In this document: in pieces, positions 14,142 to 27,227 of the stretch
Numbering within the stretch: position 1 is the first letter of the stretch
Layout of the letters: every line of letters begins with the position of its first letter
Source of the DNA: Niebla homalea
Taxonomy: Eukaryota; Ascomycota; Lecanoromycetes; Lecanorales; Ramalinaceae
Length of the DNA stretch: 64,000 nucleotides
NCBI GenBank assembly: GCA_019925105.1
Contig: JAHGAU010000004.1
Coordinates: 372,001 to 436,000 of the forward strand
Reading direction: 5' to 3'
Program-made: the position numbers and the translations under genes
The notes under the pieces: generated by a model
Databases searched by the model: none
Told to the model about the DNA's origin: nothing
The model's input: only the letters and a program-made list of their open reading frames with translations

Positions 14142-14351
14142 TATTAAGCTAAATATATACTTAAAGCTTAAGGGTAATATAATAATATAAAATATATATA
14201 TAATTTTAATAAATAATATGTTTAATAAGTAAACTAATTACTAAAGAAGTAAAAAAAAAGTAAAAAGGATAAGTATTAAGTATTCCTGTGGCCCAGCTAC
14301 GCTAAGGTTACGAGGTAAGCACTAACCCCTATGTTGTTTCCTACCATAACA
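14142..14351 (-). repeat. 5' LTR of Gypsy 1
   Basis: This is the partner of 6935-7144, also 210 bp. It ends ...CTACCATAACA and is followed by the target duplication TTTAG. Its first half is more strongly RIP-mutated than its second half. Confidence 0.9.
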
Positions 14352-14889
14352 TTTAGCCGGATAAAACTTTATTAAAATACTATTAATAATACTATTAAAG
14401 CAGCCGTATATATTATTATTAAATAAGTATAACACTTAATCTTAGCTTTAACAAATCGTTTAAAAGCATTATCGGATAGGGTAATTTGAGCGGCGTTTCG
14501 CTCTATTTAACTTAAAACTTTATACCCGGTTAAATAAACCGAGAATCAACGTTTATTTAAAAACGTATTACGTAAATTTGCTTACGACGTACGTCGTATC
14601 CTTATTCGTCTTTATCCGGAGGACGTAATACCTATACCGTCTCCGCTATCGGATAGTTCTTATCCTTAATAATAATTATTAGAAATATCGGTCGAAAATA
14701 TTATCTTAAATAAATAAATACTTAAAGAGAAAGGACGTTATAAACGTCTTAATAATAGGTTACTATAATCTAAATAGCATCCGTTTATAATAAATGAAGT
14801 AAGATTATAACGTATAATTACCGATTTAATCAATATAGTAATTACTGCCCTTCGGTCTTAATTAGACGGTACACTAGGATAACGGGGTC

Positions 14890-15560
14890 CTATAGGTCCG
14901 TAGGGTAACCGAGGTAAACCAGGTCCTCCTAAGATAATAAATTCATACGTTATTAAGATACTTAGCTTCTTTAACCCGGGTTACGTTTTAAAGAATAATA
15001 AACCGATTATAAGCTCCGGACGTTATAGCTTTTATTGAGATATTTTTATTTAAATCGATTATTTAAAGGATATCATAAAAATAAACGGCGAAGACAATAC
15101 CCGGTCCCAGATTAGTTCACAGTTAAAAGGCGAAGGCCTCATATGGTACTTAGCGGAACTAAGTGGATTAAAGCGTAATCTCTTAAGGGAAGTATCCTTT
15201 AAGAGATAGATTAAGGCATTAATCTTACGGTTTAAAAAACGTGGTATAAATACTATAGAAGCACTAAATAAACTAATTTATAATATAACGGATGCCCGTA
15301 ATAAAAAAACATTTCGATCCTTTATTTAAAATATAATTTATTATGCTTATTCTGCTGAATTACCACTATATAATTAACTTCTTATAGCTTATATTATGAT
15401 AAACTTTAAATTTAAAATATACCTAGATAAACTTATACTATTAATATTTATGTTTTTATTCTTAAGTATAATAAATATGAAAATTAAAACGTTCCTTAAC
15501 ATTATAAAAAACGATCGTTATCGTACCGTACCGTTAAGAGGTCAATATAATAGTTTTCCT
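14890..15560 (+). pseudogene. Gypsy Gag remnant
   Basis: The frame reads KILSFFNPGYV (about 14960-14990), then GEGLIWYLAELSGLKRNLL around 15130-15190, then ALILRFKKRG and NITDARNKKTF. These match the fungal Gypsy Gag pattern 'vgyFdP', 'L.G.AL.WYt.eLs...r.lLr', 'ALi.RFK.R' and 'y...DAR...'. Upstream, about 14870-14930, is a glycine/proline-like stretch in two frames. Stops (TAA, TAG, TGA) interrupt it. Gag would form the particle shell of the retrotransposon. Confidence 0.8.
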
Positions 15561-16429
15561 TTTAAAGGTTAAAGATAAAAAATAAATCAAAATCCTTTAT
15601 ACTCTTAGTACCCGAACGACCGTTTTCCTTTGTTTAGCTACGGTTTCGGTTAAAGCTATTTTCCATAGCATTACCCTTACTAAAGTAGTTATTAGAATTA
15701 TAGTAACCTTTTATAGTAATTAAATATGAGTCCTTAATACGTTCTGCATTTATTTTAACAGTTAATTAGAACAGTTAAATAGCCACTAGCTATCATAACA
15801 CCTTTAAATGCGTCCGGTTTATTATATTAGAATAACCGCTTCTTAAACCGATTAAATTGGGGCGGATATTGAAGAAATCGATATATACGCGGAATAAACC
15901 GTTTAAAGGTATCCGCATATTAAGCGTTTACTATTAACGATGTTTAAAATATTTTATTAATATTGGATATGTTAACTGTTATCCCTAAGGAGCAGAATAA
16001 AAATAATTAACATTTTAATAACTCATATTAATATAATATATATAAGGATAACTTTTTTATTAATAAGGTTAAATATAATAATGAAATCTATTATAAGAAT
16101 AACGAAGTACCTAACGGATAAACGTAATATAAGTTATTCGTTAATTTTATCGGTTTTATAATAGAATACAATAACTATTATAAGACGTTCCTATTAAAAA
16201 TGAAACTATATAAGTATTTACGTACCGCTTATTTCTCCCGGGATATACTATTGAAGCAATATAGTTAGGTTATAAAGGTTAATAAACCTTTTATTCCGTT
16301 ATTAAAATAGGATAACGAAATATCCTATCTTATTATTTAAGTAAATATAATATCCGCGGATACTTAGATTATTCCGTTTTTAGTATCCGTAAATAGAATA
16401 AGCGCCGGTTTAAAGTTCCGTAATTGGAA

Positions 16430-16850
16430 TTATACATAAGCTACTATCTGGCTTACGTTATACCTTAAGAACTTCCTTATCTGTCTGGATAATGGTTATA
16501 ATACAAGTTTAATTAACCGTATATAACTGCTTAAGCAATTGCTTAACGTACTTATTTATAAAATAACTACGTTCCTACGTATTAAAAGCATCGGCTTTAC
16601 GTCCTACGATACGAACGAATATATAACGGTTACTTTTTACTTAATAAAAATAAAAGACAGTAAAAAGGTCTTTGTATCCTTAATTTAAGAGTTATATTTA
16701 ATTAACGATTTAGGTATAAAGATATTAATCGGTAACGATATTATTAATCTTAAGAATATCGTTTTAAATATCGGATAAGAACATACTTTTATAGGAAGCT
16801 ATAATATTCAGATCAATAAGTTCTTAAACATTATATTACCTATATTTATT
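16430..16850 (+). pseudogene. Gypsy retropepsin-like aspartic protease remnant
   Basis: The frame reads LICLDNGYNTSLINR near 16480-16525, about 60 codons later DLGIKILIGNDIINL near 16710-16750, and then a terminal IGSYNIQI. The first is the active-site strand (D-T/S-G expected, here D-N-G). The 'ILIGNDII' block is the second hydrophobic-Gly motif typical of fungal Gypsy proteases. The altered DTG triad and an in-frame TAA imply inactivity. Confidence 0.8.
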
Positions 16851-16881
16851 ATAGATAAGGCATTGGCCTCCTTATTGTTTA

Positions 16882-16937
16882 AGCTATATATATACGTATC
16901 GTCTTGGAGCTTTAAGGTCCCTTTGTTCGTCGCCATC
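16882..16937 (-). mobile_element. 56-bp fragment of the LINE 5' end
   Basis: On the minus strand it starts GGATGGCGACGAACAAAGGG and continues to GATACGTATATATA. This equals the 5' end of the LINE family at 21339, 34553 and 49730. Only the extreme 5' end is present, abutting the Gypsy 2 remnant. Confidence 0.75.
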
Positions 16938-18463
16938 CTTTCTCTTTATTTAACTTGATTTTCTCTTTTTCCGTTTAACTTACTTATTATTAACGTCATT
17001 TAACCTTTCTTAATTAAAATACTGAAACACTAAAATGTTACTTAATTGTTTTATTAAATATTTGTTATTCCTTCTTTATCTTCTTTATTATAGCCTTTAT
17101 TATTATTTATATATTAACCACGTTAAAACTATTTTATAGTTAGGTAATTAAAGACCTATTTCCGTAAATCAATTGAATATAATTTTATCCATAGTAATTT
17201 CTACAATATTTCTTTAATTGATAGACTATACATAATTTTAAAATCATACACTTTATATATAGAATTATTATCATTTATCATAATATTTTTTAAAAACTTT
17301 TTATTAAACTTTTTCTTTTAAGCAATTTTGTTACTCTTTAATATTATTGTAAGCTTTTATATAATGTTCAATAACTTTAGTTTTAGATTTAAATATCATA
17401 AAAATGATCTTTAAAAAAAATATAATTTTTTTTACCAGTTTTTATAATCTTTTAAGGATTAACAATTTATATTCTATATTATTTTCAATATTTAAAGCCG
17501 AAAGTAATAAAATAAATTTAACGTTAAAACCTCTAAACTAAACCTCTTTTTTTATATTAAAGGAAAGAAAAACACCTAATGTTTTAAAGATTATATTATT
17601 AATAATTATTAATAATTCAACCATAGTTGTAGTTCAATTATTCTGACAATTATTCTGATCTTTTCTTATTAAGTATATATAAAGTTAAATAAATAAAGAA
17701 CATTTTATTAAGTTTAACTTTATATGTTAATTATCATTTAAAAGATTCCTTACAATATCCGACGCTATTAACTTTCTTAATTAAATGTATAATAATTTCA
17801 TATAATTAAATAAATCCCCTTTATAACTTGTATACGGAACGTTATCGTTGAATCCTTTAATTAAAATTATTATTAATAATAGTTATATATTAAATCTCTG
17901 AAAAAGTATTATATTTTACGCGTTTTAATTAAATTCAATAATTTATACATATAATTAAGTATAACATTATTCCTTTTAACTTAGGTAACTTTTGATTTCT
18001 CTTTTTATTTTATTAATTATAACACTTAACTTAATTTTGATTTTTTTAATTAACTTACACTTTTTTAATCCCCGTTTTCCTTATATAATACTTTAAGTTA
18101 AAAGTAACGTAATTATTTATTTAAAGATTGTTTTAAACTCCAAATTTTTTCAATACCCTAAAATAACTATTTGGTAAAATACACTTAAGCTTATAAGGTT
18201 TTTTCATACTATTTTAAAAACTCATCTTTCATAATTACTTTATATATATAATATTTAAACATATATTTTAATGTTAATATTAAATGGTTTAATATTAAAG
18301 GGTTTATATAGGTTAAGTTTATATCGTTAAATATATTAAAAAATATACTTAACTATATCGTTAAATACTTTAAAAGATATAATAATATAATAAAGTTAAT
18401 TATAAATAAAGTATTCAAATAAACTAAAATGATAATTAAATTAAATACTTCTTAAAATAAAGA
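16938..18463. other. AT-rich intergenic stretch, no gene recognised
   Basis: The composition is low-GC with no open frame of note and no motif I recognise. It is probably the remains of older, saturated RIP-mutated sequence. It serves as the target of the LTR element at 18469. Confidence 0.6.
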
Positions 18464-18468
18464 TTTAG

Positions 18469-18621
18469 TGTTAGGGACTCAGCAGAGCTGATCCATGCCG
18501 CGGAACGGGTTCCGCATTGCTTGGCACCCGCACTCGCACTGTACATAGCTCACTACTACCACTATACTTAGATAGATTATTATTTATATATATTATTTAT
18601 ACTTTTACTAAGGCTCTTACA
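18469..18621 (+). repeat. 5' LTR of the gag-only element
   Basis: It starts TGTTAGGGACTCAGCAGAGC and ends GGCTCTTACA. It is near-identical to 20404-20556 apart from C/T and G/A differences. It contains GCCGCGGAACGGGTTCCGC (18498-18516), whose arms GCGGAAC and GTTCCGC can pair. Confidence 0.9.
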
Positions 18622-18849
18622 ATTTGATAACAATAACGAGTTAATTATCTCATAGTATTCATTACCAGGTAATATTAGAGACGTATACTTTAAATAACGA
18701 GTAAACGCGGTAATAATACCGAGAGTCTTTCTATTAATAGATCCTTTAATTAAGAATCTAACCTTTACTTATCTTCTACCTATTTATTTTACTTACTTTA
18801 TCTTATTATATTTCTTAAACGTCGCAATTATAAATAATGAACGTTACCC

Positions 18850-20267
18850 TTTAAAATACGTTTTAAGTGCAAAATCCGCAAAATACGTAAGTATTAAGGA
18901 CGGAGCACCCGAGGAAAACAAGATACCTATATTCCTATTACCCTTAAATTTATCCCTTAAATCTATACTTAGTAAAGATGATATACTATAAATTATTATA
19001 AGTAAAAAACAATTCCAGGTTCTTTTAACGTTAATCCAAACTATATTTACAGCTGCAGTATTTAGGGCCGACGTACCCAAATTTAGGCCTAAAAATATTG
19101 GCTTCTTTAATCCCGATAATAATAGTATTAAGCCGGTAATATATTCAAGTAACTTAAGGCTTTATTATAACGTTTCCTCCTTTACTTAACGTCTTAGAAT
19201 TAAGGAGGTCGATCCACGGTATATCGATTAATACTTATAAGGTAAAGCTAAAAAAATAATGTATAAACGAACTAAGTATAATACTTAAAGCTAGAGTATA
19301 TATTAACCTTAATCTCTGGATTAATAAGCTTAAGAAGCGGTTTAAAGAATTATTTACGGTAGCCCTTTAAAAGCTTAAATTACTCCGTTATATCATTAAT
19401 AATATCCGTACTCATAAGGACCCTAAAGAGTATATCTAAAAAATCATTATTCTTAATAAATATATTATAAGCCTTTTAGCTAAGGCCCGTTAAGTAATAA
19501 TAGCCTATAATTACCTTAACGTTTATCTTTAGATGTAACTTTTTATGCTTATAATTACGGCAGTAATTACGGACCTTATTTACTAAATTAACGACGTTAA
19601 ACACAACTAATTTAATATATATAAGCCGTACTTATACTTATTAATACGTGCATTTAGCAATTCGCGTTAATAAGACTATTAAGAATATTAATAAGGCTCT
19701 TAATACCCTTACTATAACTTTAAAAAGGAAAAGAAATATAAGTTAAACCCTTACCCTTAGAAGTGAGGTCTTAATAAGTATATTAAAAAAGAGAAGGAGT
19801 AAGTATATTACATTAATAACGACGATGATAACGATAAGCCTATTTTTACTGGTTTTATTATTATCGCCCAAGAATCACCACTTAAATTACCTATAATAAC
19901 GCTAGAGTAAAGCCGTAACGTTATAATATCCATATTTATAAATTAGTAATACTATATTTAATCACTATACAAATTATACTTAATAATTAAGAGTTAATGC
20001 CGCATTTACTTTAAGAAATTCCTTTTATATAATGCATTATATTAACACCTTTAAAAAGCTTATTATTATGGAGTTATCTATAATACGGATTATAAATAAT
20101 CCGTTAATACCTAACTTAATAATACCCCGGAGATCGCGTTTTTAAGCGATTTAAAGCTCAGAAAACTCAAAAATCACGACTATATCCCGGGTGCCTTTGA
20201 GATAATTTTTCGGGTGTATAAATCCCGACTTTTCAACTTCCTTACTTCATTATATATTGTTTATTAA
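18850..20267 (+). pseudogene. Gag of the gag-only LTR element, RIP-interrupted
   Basis: The plus-strand frame reads KFRPKNIGFFNPDN near 19080-19120 and then LRLYYNVSSF, matching fungal Gypsy Gag 'fRPe.iGyFdP....' and 'vyY.dVf.F..RL'. The C-terminus is strikingly intact: NTPEIAFLSDLKLRKLK at about 20118-20168, then a stop-free run to TAA at 20265-20267. The middle has several RIP-type stops. A related C-terminal segment occurs at about 52065-52140 in the LTR element there. The open frame at 18844-19080 on the minus strand is an antisense shadow of this gene. Confidence 0.75.
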
Positions 20268-20403
20268 TAACCACCTTACACCATCACCCCTACGCATACT
20301 CGGCGCTAAGATAAGCCTATATAAGGCTCCGGAACCCCTTAATATGCACTTTTTTTTATTGTTATTGCTCATGGGGCATAAGCCTTTTTTATAAATAGCA
20401 AAC

Positions 20404-20556
20404 TATTAAAGACTCAGCAGAGCTGATTTATGCCGCGGAACGGGTTCTGCATTGCTTAGCACCCGCACTCGCACTGTATATAGCTCACCACCACCACCAC
20501 ACTTAAATAGATTATCATTCATATACATTATCCATACTTTTACTAGGGCTCTCACA
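20404..20556 (+). repeat. 3' LTR of the gag-only element
   Basis: This is the partner of 18469-18621, 153 bp, ending GGGCTCTCACA. It is followed directly by TTTAG, completing the target-site duplication. Confidence 0.9.
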
Positions 20557-20561
20557 TTTAG

Positions 20562-21334
20562 TAACTTAATATAATACCTTATTTATCATAATTAAGGTAG
20601 ATAAAAAGATGTTATAAGTAGATAAACTTACATAGGATTGATAATTATTTCCTACGTAAATCCTTTTTAAGAAAATAATAGGATTTAATTTGAAATCCTT
20701 ATAAATAAAAAAGACCTTAAATTACTGTAAAAGTATATAGGTGTCAAAAAAAGTATTTTAAAGTTGAGGAATAAATAAAAATACTTCATATAAACCCTAC
20801 AGAATAACCCTGGAAAAAAGTTTAAAGGATTATTTTTAAAGAATTATTTCTTTTTTATTACTTTAAAGTAATTCTTTCATTATATTTACTAAAGGTTTAT
20901 CCTTTATATCTATTATAATCTTTGTATTAATAAGCTTTAATAGCTATAAGAAAAATAACCTTAAAGAAATTAATTCATATCTTAAGAACTATAATATTAC
21001 AAAATCAAAAAAGTTATAACGGGATTACGTAAGAAATCCTGTAAAAAAATAAAAATAGACTTTATTAATAATTTTTACCGCTTTAATATTTAAGAAAAGT
21101 TAAATATTATATTATGTAAAATTTATTGATTTTAAAAAACTATAATATTAATAATATTAAAATTAAACTTTATAAAATTAATTAAAGAAATAATCGGAAG
21201 ATGAAAATATATATATAAATCCTATTTTATAGGCTTTAAAGCGTTATAAGAAGCTATAGACGCTTATTATTGGTGAAATTTAACATAAAATAACTTATAA
21301 TAAGTTTTTAATATGATATTTTATATAAGATATA
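20562..21334. other. AT-rich stretch, nothing recognised
   Basis: No open frame, repeat border or protein motif could be supported. It separates the gag-only LTR element from LINE copy B. Confidence 0.5.
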
Positions 21335-24300
21335 ATATGATGGCGACGAGTAAAGGGACCTTAAAGGTCTAAAACGATACGTATACGTATAGTTCTCGTA
21401 ACAGTAAAGGAAGTATATTAAGTGCAATAAGTAAAAATAGCGTAATAATTAAAAATAAAATAATAAATAAATAAATAACTTATATTAATAGAAACGGCAA
21501 TAACGTATACGGGTAATATAATAATAATAAGCCGGATAACGCTTATAATAAATAAAGGAATTAAGGTTAATAAAATACGCGTATTAAAGCGCGTAAAACG
21601 CGTAATAATAATACGGAGATAATAAGTCAATAAAAGGGTAAAAAGGCTGGTACGGTCTTAACGGCGAAAAGTATAAGCGGGGGGAAAGGGCAGAAAAACC
21701 GCGGTAAAAGTATTATTAAGGGTATATAAAAAAGAAATAAGGTTAATAAGGAAGATAAAACCTTAAAGGATTAAAGGTAAAAAACGGAAACGGTATATTA
21801 CCCAATAAATAAAGGCGAAAAAGCGATAAGGGAAACGGTAAAAACTTTAAAAAAAGCTCTTTATGGTAAAGTAGAAAAATATTACGTTAAAGACCTAGCT
21901 AATATTATAGATTGGATTAAAAAGCATAAGGGACTTTTATATAAAGGAAAAAATAAAATTAAAGGAGACGGAGCGCTTACGAAGCTTTTAAAAGGCGGTA
22001 ATAAAAGCGTTAATAAAGGGTAAAAACAGCGGTTTAAAGTTGGGTATAAACCGAGGGTATAAAGGCGGTAGCCCCTTAAGCGAGTAAAAGTTAAATAATA
22101 AAAATAGTAAAAAGGGTACCCGCGGCAGAGAATAAAAGAATAATAAAAAAGAAAACGGCCGTATTAAAGAAAACGAAAATAATAACAGTTTATTCATTTA
22201 ATAATAAAAAAAGGAACGTAATTACGGAAATAAACCCGTTATAGTTAATAAAGGCTTTTAAGGTAATAACTGAATTATTAATAAAATAAATTATCGTAAT
22301 ACGTAAATTATAAAATAAAAATATCTTTTTTAATATAGCGTCTTTAAAAATAAAAGAAAACTTAAAAAGGTTTAAGGTTTAAATTAATAAGGAATAATAT
22401 AAGTTAATTAAAATTTTGAGGTAATTATTTACCGTTATAATAAATAAAATATATTCATTACGTTTAATAAAAGTTAAGAAAAAGATTACGTTTAAAAATA
22501 TAAAAAAAAAGAATATAATTCTTTACTTAAGGCTTAAAATCGTTAATTATAAGTTTCCTCCGGTAATAAAAAACTTAACTTTTTAAAACGTATAAAAAAG
22601 TACTTTATTATTTTATTAAGTATAACGTTAAAAAAGATATATAATAATATCTTAAATAAAGGGATTATTAAAAAAGGGTCTTTTAAAATAATTCGGTTAT
22701 AAGATAAAACGGTTAATATTTATTAATATTTTAAGTATTAAAATTATAAATATATTATTATAAAATACTTTAATATTATAAAATATATAATTTACGTTAA
22801 AAACTATAATATTTATAAATATATAAAATTAATAATTAAAAAGCTTATAAAGAATATGCTTAAATACGTTACGTATAATAAGGAAAGATACTTAATATAA
22901 AATTCTAAATATATAATAAGAATTAAAGAAATTAAACGTAAAGAACCCCGGATAACTATGAAAATTTAACGGTATAATATATATAAGATTAATTTAACGG
23001 GTTAATTAAAAGTAGTTATAAAAGGTAAGCTTAATTAATTAAATAATAAAAAATAAATAACAATAACGGTTAAAATAAAGAAAAGGAAGCGTTTTATAAT
23101 TTTAACTTTAAGGGCTAACCGTTTTACGTCTTTAATATTAACTAGGAAGCTATTAAATTAGAAAACGCTTAACTTTAATAAAAAGCCGGGAACTTAAATA
23201 AATATAAAAGAAAGAGCCTTTATAAAGGTTAATATATAATATATTAACGCTTTTAAGAATAATATAATATAACGTCTATAATAAAAGAATTAAAATAATA
23301 ATATTAATATTTAAATTTTAGGAAATCGAGGATATTAATATTATAATAATATAAAAATTACCATATAATTTATATATATATTTATTTATTAACCTGAAAA
23401 AAGGGTTTTACTTAACCTTTAAAAAAAATAAGATAACCAGAATATACTTTTTTATAAATAAGCAGCTTAATATAGATAATTAAAATATTATTTATTATAA
23501 TAAAAACCTTTATATACTTTATATTATAAAAGAAGGGGACTTAAAGGGCGACCTTAATATTTATAACGCGTATACCCCGCCGTTAATTAATAAGGAAAAA
23601 CCATTTATAATATTATTACTTAAAGAGGTCTTAATTACCTTAAATAAATATATATTACTTAAAGATTTTAATTTATATTACTATATATAGAATATAGAAA
23701 AACGTATAATAAATTATATTAAATTGGACGACTTATTAATAATTATTATTTAAGTTAACATTTTATTATTAATATTATAAGGGATTATTACGTAAAAAAG
23801 TTATAAGTTTAAAATAACGATTAATTTAATTTTTAATACGGAAAAGGTTATTAATATAATTATAATATATAAGCTATAAAAAGACTTGAAATATAACTTA
23901 AATTATATATTAATATAAATAACCTTAAATTAAACCGTTAATACGACCTTATTATTACCGGTAAAGAAAGTATAAAAGACGGTTAAGGAAGTAAAGGTTT
24001 ATATAAAAGCGGAGGAAATAATAATATAGTTTACGGATTTCTTTTAATTAAATAATAAAAACCGGATTAACCTCTTTATAAAGTAAGTAATAAAAGTATT
24101 AAATAAAATAATCGATCAAATAATTGATAAAATAATCTTAATAATAAAGCTTTCTTAAAAAGTTAAAATTTATTAAAATAAAAGTATATAACCGTAATTA
24201 AAAAGGTGAAAAAGCTAATTAAATAAGCTTTTAAATATAAAAATTAAGAAATACTTAATTAATTAAAGGTTACTTAAAAGGAAAAGGAAAAAATCATTAA

Positions 24301-27150
24301 AAAATTAAGTAAATATATTTTTAATTTACGGTATATAACTTAACGGTTTTATTTTATAATATTTAAAAGTTAATAAAATATAATAAAAAATAAAATAAGA
24401 AATTAAAGTTTATCTTTAAATTCCCGTTTTTTAAGAAACTTAATAATATATTAATTAATACCTTTAATGGTAAGATTAAGGCCCTTAAAGGAGCATTTTT
24501 CCCTTTTCTATTAAAAACTAACTTAAATAATATTAATAACGTTATATATCCCGACCCCGTATTAATAAATAAAGTAATAATATAAGATATAATAATTAAA
24601 ACGATTAATAAATTAAAGAAAAATAAAGCTTTAAAATTAAATAAGATCTTTAATAAATTCCTATTAATAATAATATTACTATTTAAAAAGGTTTTTACTT
24701 ATTTTTTTTAAGTATACTTCAACGTCCGTTATTATTTATATAAGTTTAAGGAAATAAAAACGATTATCCTTAAGAAATTTATTAAGTTAAATTACTTTAA
24801 AATAAAATCTTATAGACTTATTATACTCCTTTAAATATTAAGGAAAACCTTAAAGACGGTAATAACGAAGATCCTTAATAACTATATAAGGAATTACGGA
24901 CTTTTTTTTAATTAATAAATAAAAATAAAGAGAGGTTAATTAATAAAAATAACCCTTAAAAAATTAATTAACGGTAAATATATAGTATAAGGTTACGGGA
25001 AGAAGTATATTATAAGCTTTTTTTCTTTTAATATTATAGGTACTTTTAATAAGGTAAATTATTAAAGGTTATTATATAACTTAAAAAAAAAGGATATTAT
25101 TTTTCTTAATTAAATAAATGAAAAGTTTCTTAAGCGATTAAGTTACGTTATTTAACCTAAGATAAAAAATAAATTTAATAAAGCCTAATATAATAAGGAT
25201 TCTTTAAAAATTGTTTATTTTTTCTATATTATTCTTATTCTTTAACGGTTTATTAAATAAAAAGTTTATTAAGTTAAAATAAAAGGTTTAAATTAAAAAC
25301 TTTATTAATAATATTTACCTCTTAATTTATAATATTTTTATACGTATAAATTATCTAGAATTAAAATAAACTTATAAAGTTTATTTTTAATAAATAAAAA
25401 CTTATAAGGTTTAATTTATATTATATAAGTATAAGGTTATTTATATAATTAAAAGCTTAAAGTTATACGATATAATAATTATAATAAACTTAAGTAAAAT
25501 TATAATAAAGCCGGATATTAATATTAGAATCCTTAACTTTTAAGTAAATAAAAAGCTTAATTAAAAGGATTATATAAGAAAAGTTTAAAAGAAAATAACT
25601 TTATAAAAAAAAGGTTTTATTTATTTTATTATATTAATATAAATAGTTACGTTATAAAAAACCCGGACTATTTATTAAGCTATAATAAAGTTAATTATAA
25701 TATATATTATAATTATTTAATATATATTTAAAAGTACTCCGGGATATAAGAAAAAGTTTATTTAAATATTATAGAAAGTTTAAAGCCGGTATTTAAAAAT
25801 AATAACGGTATTTATAAAGTAATTTTTATTCCGGTATTAAAATTTAAGGTTTTTATACCCTTAATTAAAATCTTATTAAAATAAATAATTATTTAAATAA
25901 GGTTAAAAAAATATTAATATTTAATTACGATAATAAGAAATAAGTAAATTTATTAAAATTTTAATAAGTTTTAAATTAAAAAAAATAAATTAAAGATATT
26001 TATCCTTTTTTTTATTAAGATAAAATAAAAATAAATTAAGAAAAAAATTAACCTTATTAATATCCCGGAAGTTAATTTAAACGTATATAAATTCTTATTA
26101 AACGTAAAGAAAATTAAATTAAAAGGATTTAAAAAATAAAAATTATAATAATTAACTTATAAATTATAATAAAAAAAATTAAATATTAACGAAGGTATAA
26201 AGATTTTATATTTTAAGGTTATTATTATTTAACTCTTAATAATAAAAATATTATTAATAAATATTTCCGTTATTATAATATTATAAAAAAGGGTAATAAC
26301 GTATTAACGATTTAACTTTAAACGGATAAGAACGATTTAACTTATTTCTTTTTTATTATATATACCGGAAATCGGATAAATACCGGATATAAATATAAAT
26401 AAAAGAAGTAAAACGTTATATATATTTTTATTTTTTATTCTTTATTTATAAAGGTTAAATTAAGATTTATTATAAAAGTTAATATTTATAATTACTGTTA
26501 AATATTATTTATAAAACGAAATATCCGGGTAACCGTTAAATTTATAATATTTATTAAATTATTATTATAATTTAATTTTATTATAAAAATAAATAAAATT
26601 ATTAAAAACTTTATAAAAAAAGTTTATTATTAATTAAAGAAGAAAAAGAGAAGTAGAGATTAATTACGTTAATTATATAAACCGGAAAATATTTTTTATA
26701 ATTATAAAAATATAATAATAAACACTTATTAAAAGCCTTTAAAAGAATTAATAATAATAATAATATAAAAAGGATATATATTAAATATATAAGTATTAAT
26801 AAAAATATTTAAAGGTATTATATAAAATTAAAATAATATAAATATATAAAAAAACGGAAAAATAATAAATTTAAAAATAGCCCTTATAAGGATATAATCG
26901 TAATATTATAGATTTTCTTAAGGGAATTAAAATATAAGAAGTATATTAATAAATTATTATTCTTTAAATAATTATTAATATTTTTTACCTTAAGGGATAA
27001 AAGATAAAAGCTTAATAAATGCCGGTTTTTACTTTAACGTTATAAGTATCAGGTTTTTACGGTTATTAACAAGGTTAAAAAACCGCGTATTAAGGAACGC
27101 TGGAATTAACTTAATTAAATCCGTAATATAAATCAATTAATTAATTAATT
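21335..27150 (+). mobile_element. LINE copy B, near full length, heavily RIP-mutated
   Basis: It begins at the family 5' end GATGGCGACGAGTAAAGGGACC (about 21339). It ends with the family 3' terminus (TTTTTACGGTTATTAACAAGG, then AAGGAACGC...GGAATTAA) and a short TTAA/TCAA tail near 27125-27150. The length of about 5.8 kb equals the full-length minus copy at 43962-49734. ORF1-like sequence lies at 21400-22950, endonuclease words near 23330-23480 and the RT near 24600-24910 (KTLKTVITKI, NYGLF). Stops are dense, so it is inactive. No clear target duplication was found. Confidence 0.85.
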
Positions 27151-27227
27151 AAGTTTTTAATATATAATTAATATATATACTTTAATAACTTTACTTATTA
27201 ATATATATATAAAATATATTATATAAA

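Larger units (their letters stand above)
6935..14351 (-). mobile_element. Complete Gypsy-type LTR retrotransposon (Gypsy 1), RIP-degraded
   Basis: Two direct repeats of equal length, 6935-7144 and 14142-14351 (210 bp each), bound about 7.0 kb of internal sequence. The outer ends are flanked by the identical 5-bp duplication TTTAG (6930-6934 and 14352-14356), so the borders are exact. The first LTR keeps the TGTTAAG start and the second keeps the ...ATAACA end. The internal minus strand reads as Gypsy reverse transcriptase (11290-11815). A purine-rich tract lies next to the low-coordinate LTR on the minus strand, so transcription ran right to left. Many stops replace Gln/Arg codons, so the element is dead. 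It sits nested inside another Gypsy remnant. Confidence 0.93.
14357..16880 (+). mobile_element. Right part of Gypsy element 2 (gag and protease), truncated
   Basis: To the right of Gypsy 1 a less decayed plus-strand frame begins. A Gag capsid-like domain is readable near 14930-15320 and an aspartic protease near 16440-16850. No reverse transcriptase follows: the element stops at about 16880, next to a 56-bp LINE 5' fragment. GC is visibly higher here than in the neighbours, suggesting a younger or less RIP-exposed element. It probably continues 6116-6934, split by Gypsy 1. Confidence 0.75.
18469..20556 (+). mobile_element. Small gag-only LTR retrotransposon (2.09 kb)
   Basis: Two 153-bp direct LTRs (18469-18621 and 20404-20556) flank 1.78 kb of internal sequence. 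The outer flanks carry identical TTTAG duplications (18464-18468 and 20557-20561). The internal region reads only as Gypsy-type Gag, with no room for pol, so this is a non-autonomous element that would need another element's enzymes. The LTR cores are GC-rich and little mutated, while the gag body is RIP-hit. It is not the same family as Gypsy 1, whose LTRs differ in sequence and length. Confidence 0.9.
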
